Origin: Bacteroidales bacterium
GTDB lineage: Bacteria; Bacteroidota; Bacteroidia; Bacteroidales; UBA7960
Assembly (NCBI GenBank): GCA_007125585.1
Contig: SLCY01000051.1
Span: 1-39,749, forward strand
Direction of reading: 5' to 3'
Length of the DNA: 39,749 bases
Shown: piece by piece, positions 1-7,974 of the stretch
Layout: each line of letters starts with the position of its first letter
Numbering within the stretch: the stretch's first letter is position 1
Notes under the pieces: generated by a model
The model's database searches: none
Seen by the model: the letters and a program-made list of their open reading frames with translations, nothing else
What the model was told of the DNA's origin: nothing
Position numbers and translations under genes: made by a program

Positions 1-1160
1 TCCCAGGGAAAATCGCTGATGGTGGCATCGAACGCTTCGCCGCTGATGGTGGCTTCATGGCCGTGTACTGACAACACGACCTCTTTCATCCCAACGGTTT
101 GCGGGGTAAACGACACGTTTGCCGTGACGCTATCCTGTGGCTGTAGCTCGACGCTCTCTTCCGAAAAACAAAGCATGAAGTCAACGTCGTCGGCCAGCAG
201 GTCAAAGGTGGCGAACACGCCAAAGTGGTCATTCTCCATGTCGGGGTCTTCGTGTTCCTGGTCCATCACGATCTCTGCCGACAGCGGGACAAGCAGGTCG
301 AGGCTTGCCTTGTTGAAAAAGACGTAGTCTATCCTCCGCATCTGGTGTCCCAGGCGGTGGTTGAGGGTGGCATGCTCAGGGTCGAGGTGGTTGTCGTGAA
401 AGAGCGGATAGACATCCTTCAGGGTGGCATACATCTGTTGCATCTCTTCCCAGTCGGGGTTTGCGTTAAAGTCGCCGGTAACGAAGATGAAGCCTCCGCT
501 GTTTGTCTCTTCGATAAAATCGAGCAGGTCGGCGATCTGTTCCTCACGGATATGGTGGTCGAGACCGGGGTGGTGCAGGTGGGTGTTATACATGTCGACG
601 CTGTGCCCGTTCACGTTGACCAGGGCATGGATGGCGTTGCGGTGATGGGTCAGCGGCTGCAGCACACGGAAGTTGGTCTCTTCGATGGGGTAGCGGCTCA
701 CGATCGCGTTTCCGTACCTAAATGCCTGGTGTTCATCATCGACCGAATCGAAGTAATAATAAAAACCGAGTGAGTCGGCCATCTGCATGGCTTGGTTGTC
801 GAGGTGTTCTCGCTGGATCACCTCCTGAAGTCCCATGATGTCCACGTCCATCGCCCTGATCTCTTCAAGCATAAAGGCAAAACGTCCGGGCCAGTTGCCG
901 TCGTCGGCTTCAATATTATAGGAAAGAACGGAGAAACGGGTTGTTTGTGAATGTTTTCCTTCCAGGACAACATTTTCAGGATGAATGACAACAGGCGTGT
1001 CACCCACATTTTTTATCATAAAGGGATGTGCATCCGATTCCGTGAGCGTCTGTTGCGGGGGGAAGGTAAAGGATGGAGGATGGATCTCTGTCTGGGCACG
1101 GATGCCTGCGGCAGAGAACAAAAGAAGCAGTAAAAGGAATGGATGTAGCTGTTTTTTCAT
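1..1160 (-). CDS. Secreted endonuclease/exonuclease/phosphatase (EEP) family protein, 3' end cut by window edge
   Basis: Reverse translation starts MKKQLHPFLLLLLLFSAAGIRAQ (signal peptide), then FSVLSYNIEADD...MGLQEV...NTHLHHPG...VTGDFNANPDW...RRIDYVFF (EEP motifs). Open at position 1; not in the ORF track because it has no stop inside the window. Confidence 0.85.
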   Translation of the reverse strand, partial: MKKQLHPFLLLLLLFSAAGIRAQTEIHPPSFTFPPQQTLTESDAHPFMIKNVGDTPVVIHPENVVLEGKHSQTTRFSVLSYNIEADDGNWPGRFAFMLEEIRAMDVDIMGLQEVIQREHLDNQAMQMADSLGFYYYFDSVDDEHQAFRYGNAIVSRYPIEETNFRVLQPLTHHRNAIHALVNVNGHSVDMYNTHLHHPGLDHHIREEQIADLLDFIEETNSGGFIFVTGDFNANPDWEEMQQMYATLKDVYPLFHDNHLDPEHATLNHRLGHQMRRIDYVFFNKASLDLLVPLSAEIVMDQEHEDPDMENDHFGVFATFDLLADDVDFMLCFSEESVELQPQDSVTANVSFTPQTVGMKEVVLSVHGHEATISGEAFDATISDFPW

Positions 1161-1180
1161 ACCCTGTTGTGTTGCAGCAA

Positions 1181-2563
1181 CTAATTTTTTTCTGATGTAT
1201 CGTAATAGAAGCCAAGCCTTTCAAGTCCGGTGTGCACCTCTTCATTTTTCATGAAGACATCCCACAGCAGGCCGCTCCTGTAGTTTTCGATCATCACCAC
1301 GATGGGGCCCTGGTCGATGGCGATATAGCTGTCGGCGAACCAGTTCTCGTCGAAGTTGAAAGCATCGTAAAATCCGTATGGCCCCCACAGGTCATTGTAC
1401 AGATAGTAATAGAATGTCCTGAGTGCACTGATGCTTTCTTCCGGTGTATATGGCATTGATCCCAGTGCTGCTGTCGGGGTGATGGTCCCGTTATCCTCGC
1501 CGTAATAGCCGTGGGGGGCGTGGGCCCTGTATCCGAAGGGGTCGTCACTGGCGGTGAGGCCCCATAGCGAGTCGCTGTAGTGACAATGGTTGCCGGGGTT
1601 TAATTCACAGTATCGATGGTTGATGAGGCTGTGGTTTCTGTTTTGTTTCCAGTAGTCGGCATACTGGTCATGGAGTCCTCGCGGGTCAAGGCCGAGAAAG
1701 GAGTAGTGGGCAAAGAACAGCGGTCCGCCAAAGTGGGGGCCCAGGGGCAGCTCCATGTAATAGTAATGGTTTCCGTTGACGATATTGCCGTTGCGTGCCC
1801 ATCCCTGGTGGTACACTTGCGGATCGATGGGGTGTGTCGGTGAGGCAGCTGCCAGCACATAGATGATCATCGCCTCATTCCAGCCCCTGATGTGCATGTT
1901 CATCTCAAACCCGTAGTTGGGCGACCAGTGCCAGTACAGCACGTTCTGTCCGCGGGTGTACCATTGCCAGTCGACACCGTGCCAGAGATGATCGACAAGG
2001 TCCCTGAGCTCGGTCTCCTCCGGTGTGTCGCGATGAAAGTATTCGCGTGCAGCGATGAGTCCCTGCACCAGGAAGGCCGTTTCCACCAGGTCGCCGCCAT
2101 CGTCTTTGGCACTGAAAGGGAGGGCGCTGCCCGTGGTGCCATCCATCCAGTGTGCCCAGGCCCCGTGAAAACGGTCGGCCCCTTCAAGGAATTGTCCTAT
2201 TTGCAACACCCTGTCGCGCACCTCTTCCCGCTCAAGGAATCCCCGCTCCACGCCGGCTATCAAGGCCATGATGCCAAACCCGGTACCGCCGCTGGTAACC
2301 AGGTTCCCTGATGTGTTACGCTCACGGGCCATCCCCGAGTTGGGCTCGGCAAAATCCCAGAAATATTTAAGGGTCTGCTCCTGAACCAGGTCAAGCAGTT
2401 CATCCAGCGGAAGCTCTTCTTCAATCACACGCTCCAGGGGCGGACACCCGTGGCCATTGCCCGGGGGTGGCTGGTGGTTGTCATTGTCAACATCGTCATC
2501 TTTCGAACATGCGACAAAAACCAGGGTGAGGAGAAAAAGAACTGTGGGTATGAGGCGATCCAT
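1181..2563 (-). CDS. Glucoamylase-like lipoprotein, probable GH144 (beta-1,2-glucan active)
   Basis: ORF 1181..2647; internal Met at 2563 gives MDRLIPTVLFLLTLVFVACSKDDD (lipobox). Body TLKYFWDFAEPNSGMARERN...SGGTGFGIMALIAGVERGF...WSPNYGFEMNMHIRGWNEAMIIYVLAAASPTH...IDQGPIVVMIENYRSGLLWDVFM is typical of the glucoamylase-like domain/GH144. Confidence 0.8.
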   Translation of the reverse strand: MDRLIPTVLFLLTLVFVACSKDDDVDNDNHQPPPGNGHGCPPLERVIEEELPLDELLDLVQEQTLKYFWDFAEPNSGMARERNTSGNLVTSGGTGFGIMALIAGVERGFLEREEVRDRVLQIGQFLEGADRFHGAWAHWMDGTTGSALPFSAKDDGGDLVETAFLVQGLIAAREYFHRDTPEETELRDLVDHLWHGVDWQWYTRGQNVLYWHWSPNYGFEMNMHIRGWNEAMIIYVLAAASPTHPIDPQVYHQGWARNGNIVNGNHYYYMELPLGPHFGGPLFFAHYSFLGLDPRGLHDQYADYWKQNRNHSLINHRYCELNPGNHCHYSDSLWGLTASDDPFGYRAHAPHGYYGEDNGTITPTAALGSMPYTPEESISALRTFYYYLYNDLWGPYGFYDAFNFDENWFADSYIAIDQGPIVVMIENYRSGLLWDVFMKNEEVHTGLERLGFYYDTSEKN

Positions 2564-2793
2564 AGGTCCGGGATTTTTAGGATTCCATTGCCCGCTTCCG
2601 GGATTCAGTACACCCATAAATATACGGAAAAAGTTGAAGGAGGCCAAACCCTGGAACGCATAACATCATCTCAATCACCCCTTTGACAAAACAACCCTTT
2701 TCACAATGCCACTACAACGCTTTGTTAGCACCTGTCAAACAGTGGTATAAAAACAACAAAAAGGGTTGGACAAAACACAGGGGGGTGGCCTGC

Positions 2794-5595
2794 TCAGCTC
2801 TTTTCCGACATGCCGAGCTCCTCGCGCATTAAAAAATCAAACAGATGTTCATCTTTTGTGAGGTTGAGTTTTTTTCTCAGGCGATGCCTGCTTATTTCGA
2901 CACCCCGGGGAGAGATGTTCAGCAACCGTGCGATCTCTTTTGTGCTCAAATTGAGCCTTAAATAGGCACACAGCCGCAGGTCGTTGGGTGTCAGGTCGGG
3001 ATATTTCTCTTTCAGGGCCAGGAAAAACCCTTGCTGGGTGAGTTTGAGGTTTTTTGCAGCGTTTTCCCATTCAACATTATGATGGCCAAGGCTTTCTTTG
3101 ATGATCTTTTCCATCTTTTTTATTTGCTTCACCGGATAGCGTGCATATTGTTCCTTGATGGCATTGATCTGTTTTTGCAAATTGTTCAGTATATCGTCTT
3201 TTTGGATCAGATGTCGCATTGTAAACATCAGCTCCTGGCTTGTATAGTCCAGTTCTTTTTCAAGGTCGTTCTGTCTCAGCTCCATTGCCACCAGCTCTCT
3301 TTGTCTGTTCACTTCAAAGCGAAAGAACGCATAAAGAGCATAAACAACTGTAAGAAAGAGCAATGCATAACCCACCAGGGCAAAATTTGTATAGAACCAG
3401 GGCTTTGCAATAACAAATGGCTGGGTGATGACATTCTCGTTGTCAACACGTATTTCGAGCGTATAATGGCCGTGATTGAGGTCCAGATAGGTAAACTGAT
3501 CGCCGGTTGTGTTTTGCCAGGCAGCGTCGAGCTCCCTGATTCGGTATTCATAAGTCCTCTGCGTTTTGCCGAAGTGTGACGGGTCACAAAAAGCAACCCT
3601 CAGGTTGTTGTTATTCCATGGGGCTTTCACCTCCTCAAAGGAACGGAAATACACGATGCTGTCGTTGTCCCTGTAAAAAAGCATCTTCCCCAAACCAAGC
3701 CTTACGGTGTCCTTTCTTGTCCTGTGTTTGGCCAGGTTATAGGCATCGAAGCTGTGCGGATTGGGGATCAGGATGGTGTTGTCATCCGGATAGGCCAGAT
3801 CTATGTTGCGTTGAGGCAAATTAATGCCCTCATGAACAATTTCATAGACCTTGCTGGCGGAAAAGTCCAGCCCGACTTCAAACAATGCCAGCTTGTCCTC
3901 TTTGAGGAACCAGTATTCGTTTCCCTGGCGATGGCTTATCTGGGAAGCATTGCTATATTCTCCAAGATGACTGGTAAGTGCAGTGAAGGGGATGATCTCG
4001 TTCCTGACAAAATCGAACGTATAGATGTCTTCACCTGTTAAAAAAACAATGCGGTTATTGACTTTGAACACCCTGATGTTAAAGCTTTTATCATTAATAC
4101 TTGGATAATAGGTCGTCTCCCTGGCGCTGTAAAGGTCATCGGAGAGCTCAATCTTATAAATACCTTTCTGGTGGTGAGATGCCCAGATATATCCGAGGTA
4201 ATCTGTTTCAAGGTACCTTGTGGGCTGGGCGTAGTTTCCCAGTTTGTTGCGAAACCGGATGGTGCCTTGTTCGTCTTTTTCAAAAACAATGATATCGGTG
4301 TAGGTTCCCCCGAGAATATAATCATCATATGGTATGTAAGACCAGCCCCCGCTGACGTCCGAAATTGTTTGCAAGCCCGTGTCGCTGACCAGGAATGTGC
4401 CATCGTTATGGCCGCAAATCACTTGGTCTTCAATGCTTAACAAAGTCCACACCTGGCCATGGCTTCCGGGGATAAACTCAAGGTTGTGAAAATGGTAAAT
4501 GTCGCCCACAGGTTCCATTTCAGTACGAAACAACCCGTGGTTGGTGCCTATATACAACCAGTCGCCATGCTCCAGCAGGGCATAGATGGTCCCGAGTGTG
4601 CCATTTCTGCTCTTGTAATGCGTGAAGGGTGACATCAGGTCAATATAGTTTACCCCCTGGTCCATACCGATCCACAGCCCCAGGTCAGCATCCATGAAGA
4701 GTGAAAGCACCGTGTTGTTGTCCAGCCCGTTATCCGTATTGTACCGTCTTTGAATGCTGCCATGCTGATCGGTAATGATCAATCCGTTCAGAATGCTTCC
4801 GAAGGCAAAGCTTGTATCATTGAGCTGCCTGGCAGCATTAAAGGTTTGTCTTGCCAAAAAATCGGATGCCGCTGAATCGAAATAGGAGAAGTGCTCTCCG
4901 TCGAAGAGATAAAGGCCCTCGTTGGCTGTACATACCAGCCAGCGGCCCGCATCATAAGGTATGATGTCGTGCACTTTTTTGTGCGCCAGGAAACCACTGC
5001 TCTCAATGAAGTGGAAGTCCCCCTCCTCAAACCAGTACAACCCACTCTCAAGAATCTGGGCCATCAGTCGGCCATCCAGTTTATGCAGAAAAAGCATGAC
5101 GTATGGTGCCTTTACTTTTTCTATCCCCTCAAAATCATAAATATATATAGAGGTGAAGGACTGAAAGTATATCTTGCCATCCAGAGCATGGATCTTCCAT
5201 ATTTCGTCATTTTTTTCTATGGATGCATCTTCGGCAAGTGAATGGTAGACAAGATCACCCTTTGCATCGTGCCGCCAAAAGCCGAATTCCTCAAAAGAGC
5301 CTGTGAAGATATCCCCGCCATGATGTGCTTTAACCGACCGTACCGGCATTGGTTCCTTCAGGGTATGCCTTTGCCAGCTAATGCCGTTGTATTTGATCAG
5401 TCCTTCCGAATTGGCAAAATACACCACATGGCTCCCGGGGTCCTGCGAGATGTCCCAGTTCTGGTTTTGCAGGTCATAACGGTTAAACAGGAAAGGCCTG
5501 AGTTCCATACGTCCCTGCTGTAATGCAAAAACGCAGAACCAGGGCATGCAAATAAAGATGAGCAGAACAATATACGGGCAGGGATCTTTTTTCAT
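2794..5595 (-). CDS. Ligand-binding sensor (beta-propeller + Y_Y_Y) transmembrane regulator with C-terminal LuxR-type HTH
   Basis: 933 aa; repeats such as NGLDNNTVLSLFMDADLGLWIGMDQGVNYID, triple-Tyr region, TM segment ALVGYALLFLTVVYALYAFF, C-terminal LTPNDLRLCAYLRLNLSTKEIARLLNISPRGVEISRHRLRKKLNL (LuxR HTH). Confidence 0.85.
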   Translation of the reverse strand: MKKDPCPYIVLLIFICMPWFCVFALQQGRMELRPFLFNRYDLQNQNWDISQDPGSHVVYFANSEGLIKYNGISWQRHTLKEPMPVRSVKAHHGGDIFTGSFEEFGFWRHDAKGDLVYHSLAEDASIEKNDEIWKIHALDGKIYFQSFTSIYIYDFEGIEKVKAPYVMLFLHKLDGRLMAQILESGLYWFEEGDFHFIESSGFLAHKKVHDIIPYDAGRWLVCTANEGLYLFDGEHFSYFDSAASDFLARQTFNAARQLNDTSFAFGSILNGLIITDQHGSIQRRYNTDNGLDNNTVLSLFMDADLGLWIGMDQGVNYIDLMSPFTHYKSRNGTLGTIYALLEHGDWLYIGTNHGLFRTEMEPVGDIYHFHNLEFIPGSHGQVWTLLSIEDQVICGHNDGTFLVSDTGLQTISDVSGGWSYIPYDDYILGGTYTDIIVFEKDEQGTIRFRNKLGNYAQPTRYLETDYLGYIWASHHQKGIYKIELSDDLYSARETTYYPSINDKSFNIRVFKVNNRIVFLTGEDIYTFDFVRNEIIPFTALTSHLGEYSNASQISHRQGNEYWFLKEDKLALFEVGLDFSASKVYEIVHEGINLPQRNIDLAYPDDNTILIPNPHSFDAYNLAKHRTRKDTVRLGLGKMLFYRDNDSIVYFRSFEEVKAPWNNNNLRVAFCDPSHFGKTQRTYEYRIRELDAAWQNTTGDQFTYLDLNHGHYTLEIRVDNENVITQPFVIAKPWFYTNFALVGYALLFLTVVYALYAFFRFEVNRQRELVAMELRQNDLEKELDYTSQELMFTMRHLIQKDDILNNLQKQINAIKEQYARYPVKQIKKMEKIIKESLGHHNVEWENAAKNLKLTQQGFFLALKEKYPDLTPNDLRLCAYLRLNLSTKEIARLLNISPRGVEISRHRLRKKLNLTKDEHLFDFLMREELGMSEKS

Positions 5596-5655
5596 GTATT
5601 CGTTGTACTATTTTAATTCCAGTCACATGCAGCTCGCCATGCAATGATCACAGGT

Positions 5656-7059
5656 TCATTCTGTAGTCAGCACCGACTGAACGGGCCAGTGGTCGGAAAT
5701 ATACACATCGCCATCCATGACCTCATCCACGGCATACCTTTCAACGCTGAAATGCGGGCTCACAAAGATATAATCAATGACCCGTGGTTCAATGCCGGCG
5801 CGAAAGCCATTGAATGTCGTCCCTGTGCCAGTTTCTTTTTCCCGGGCAAGATAATCGGCGTTTGTCAAGCGGTTCTGATGCAGAAACCGATCGCGCATCT
5901 CTTCGTAGAGGGCAGACCCTTTCCTGATATTGAAATCGCCCGTTACGATGATCTTGCTGTCGCCGGCAATCTCAGCGATCTTTTCCGACATGAATATCAT
6001 GCTTTGTCTGCGGGCCTTGTCGCTTACATGGCTGAAGTGGGTATTGAAAACATATATTTCTTTGCCGGTGTCAATATGTTTCAGCTTGATCCATGTGACA
6101 ATCCTTGGGAGCACGGCTTCCCAGCCAATGCTTCCGGGTTCATACGGCGTTTCCGACAACCAGAACTGACTGTCTTCCAAAGCTTCAAAACCATCCTGAC
6201 GATAAAAGACGGGCGTAAACTCCCCTCCTTTCTTTCCATCATCGCGCCCTGTGCCCACGTAAGTATAGCCGGGCATGATCTCCAGCAGGTCCTCGTTCTG
6301 ATGGTGGAGATTTTCCTGCATCCCTATGATGTCGGGGCGTTCCGACGCCATGTATTCCCTGATGACAGGAATGCGGTATTTCCACTGGTTGATCCCGTCA
6401 TCCGGGTTGTCGAACCGGACGTTGAAAGAGATCACTTTGATCTTTAGCTTTTCTATATTAACGGGGTTCCTGCCATTTTCATATTCATCCACCACGTTCC
6501 TGACATCGTCCATTGCCAGTCCGTAAGCCCTGACCAGGGGACCCAGCCTTTGGTGGATGGAGGTTGATGCAGGCAGGCTGAGGGCCTCCAGAACATAGGA
6601 AGACGGCACAGCGGTTTTCTCTTCCAGTTCTGCCAGGGTCATTGAGCCCTGTATGATCACCTTATCATTGGTGCGGGCCGACAGGGCGGTTGTGGTTACC
6701 CTTTCCGGGTCATATTGCACCGCCGGGAACAAAGGAGCCAGGGCCATGACCAAAACAGCAGCCAGGCCTGCAATTCCCAGTCCCGCGCGCACCCCGGAAC
6801 CTTTCCGGTTTTTGCCGGTGACAACAGCTGCGATCCACCTCCAATGCAGGAATAGATGCAGGGCTATCAGGCCAAAAAATACGATGGCGACCCAAAAGTG
6901 CACCCCTGCCCATTCGTGCCGGTCTAGTCCCAGGATGGTAAGGTAATGCCCGCTCCCCGGCGGCAGGATATAACGCATCAGCACCCCGGTGGTGACAAGA
7001 AATAGAAAGGCAATGAATGAGAAAGCATCGATCAGAAAGTTCAGATGGGTTTTATTCAT
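5656..7059 (-). CDS. Fusion: N-terminal DUF4405-like membrane domain + C-terminal EEP domain
   Basis: N-terminus with TM helices and HEWAGVHFWVAIVFFGLIALHLFLHWRWI; middle SMTLAELEEKTAVPSSYVLEALSLP...RLGPLVRAYGLAMDDVRNVVDEY; C-terminus IKVISFNVRFDNPDDGINQWKYR...DIIGMQENL...NTHFSHVSDKARRQS...VTGDFNIRKGS...VIDYIFVS...SDHWPV. Confidence 0.85.
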   Translation of the reverse strand: MNKTHLNFLIDAFSFIAFLFLVTTGVLMRYILPPGSGHYLTILGLDRHEWAGVHFWVAIVFFGLIALHLFLHWRWIAAVVTGKNRKGSGVRAGLGIAGLAAVLVMALAPLFPAVQYDPERVTTTALSARTNDKVIIQGSMTLAELEEKTAVPSSYVLEALSLPASTSIHQRLGPLVRAYGLAMDDVRNVVDEYENGRNPVNIEKLKIKVISFNVRFDNPDDGINQWKYRIPVIREYMASERPDIIGMQENLHHQNEDLLEIMPGYTYVGTGRDDGKKGGEFTPVFYRQDGFEALEDSQFWLSETPYEPGSIGWEAVLPRIVTWIKLKHIDTGKEIYVFNTHFSHVSDKARRQSMIFMSEKIAEIAGDSKIIVTGDFNIRKGSALYEEMRDRFLHQNRLTNADYLAREKETGTGTTFNGFRAGIEPRVIDYIFVSPHFSVERYAVDEVMDGDVYISDHWPVQSVLTTE

Positions 7060-7064
7060 GGTTT

Positions 7065-7907
7065 TCAGGTTTCAAACAACAAACTCATATAATTCACCAC
7101 TTTGCGCGAGGGGGACACCTCGCCTGAGTGGCCCCTTCGCAGCAGGTACACCTTGTATTCAGGGTTGCACAGGCGCGCATATTCCATCAGCGCCATGATG
7201 GGGCCATGGCCGCATACCGACACCCTGTGTTTGTTAACGGTTTGGTAAACCCCTTCGGTATCTTTTTCCAGTATTTTATTCAACACCATATCATCAAGGG
7301 GCTCAGCTTCCTCAGGGCTAAGAAAATGGGAAAAGTCGGAAGAGGCGAGAAACAGGAGCTCCCTGTTCAGCCGTTTGGATGCTGCGAACACTTTTTCGGC
7401 CAGCCTGCTCGCGGCTTCTTCATTCTGCCGGAGGATGTTCACCGGGATGATCCTGAATTCCGTGGGAAGGAAATATTGAAGGTATGGCAGCAGCACTTCG
7501 GCCGAATGCTCCTGTTGCTGTGCTTCTGCTGACACCGGAAGGTCGAGTGCGGCGGCCAGCTCAAGGTCTGCCGGCACGCGGCCCATGGGTGTTTCCCAGA
7601 AGTGATGGCCATCTGTCGACATGGCCGGGCCGTAACCCGAGTGGTTCGGATGGGCAATGACCACTGTGCCGGGTTGCTGTCCCGATCGCCGGACCTGTTC
7701 AAAGAGATGGACAGCCTGTGTTGCACAGTATATCATGCCGGCATGTGGAACGATGCCCCCGATGATGGTGCCGCTGAACGTTTGATTGTCAATGGCATCA
7801 CCTTCTTTTTCCAGGGCATTTTCAAGAAGATAATGTATTTCATCTGCACTGGCCGGATAAAACATGCCAGCCACACCGGGCTGCCTGATGGAGGGATGTG
7901 TCTGCAT
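7065..7907 (-). CDS. amrB: AmmeMemoRadiSam system protein B (MEMO family)
   Basis: 280 aa; RQPGVAGMFYPA, GGIVPHAGMIYCATQA, HPNHSGYG, QEHSAEVLLPYLQYFLP, LASSDFSHFLSPEEA, VCGHGPIMALMEYA. Confidence 0.85.
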   Translation of the reverse strand: MQTHPSIRQPGVAGMFYPASADEIHYLLENALEKEGDAIDNQTFSGTIIGGIVPHAGMIYCATQAVHLFEQVRRSGQQPGTVVIAHPNHSGYGPAMSTDGHHFWETPMGRVPADLELAAALDLPVSAEAQQQEHSAEVLLPYLQYFLPTEFRIIPVNILRQNEEAASRLAEKVFAASKRLNRELLFLASSDFSHFLSPEEAEPLDDMVLNKILEKDTEGVYQTVNKHRVSVCGHGPIMALMEYARLCNPEYKVYLLRRGHSGEVSPSRKVVNYMSLLFET

Positions 7908-7974
7908 GATTGTCGGTTTTTAGATGGTTTACAATATATGCTGGTTACGTGTTTGCAGGTTGATCTGGCCGTTC

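Noticed and set aside
225-773. 182-aa plus-strand ORF at the left edge
   Set aside because: Antisense to the truncated EEP gene, which has a signal peptide and catalytic motifs.
5644-6447. 267-aa plus-strand ORF antisense to the DUF4405-EEP gene
   Set aside because: Overlaps a well-supported CDS on the opposite strand, no recognisable domain; antisense ORF artefact of codon bias.
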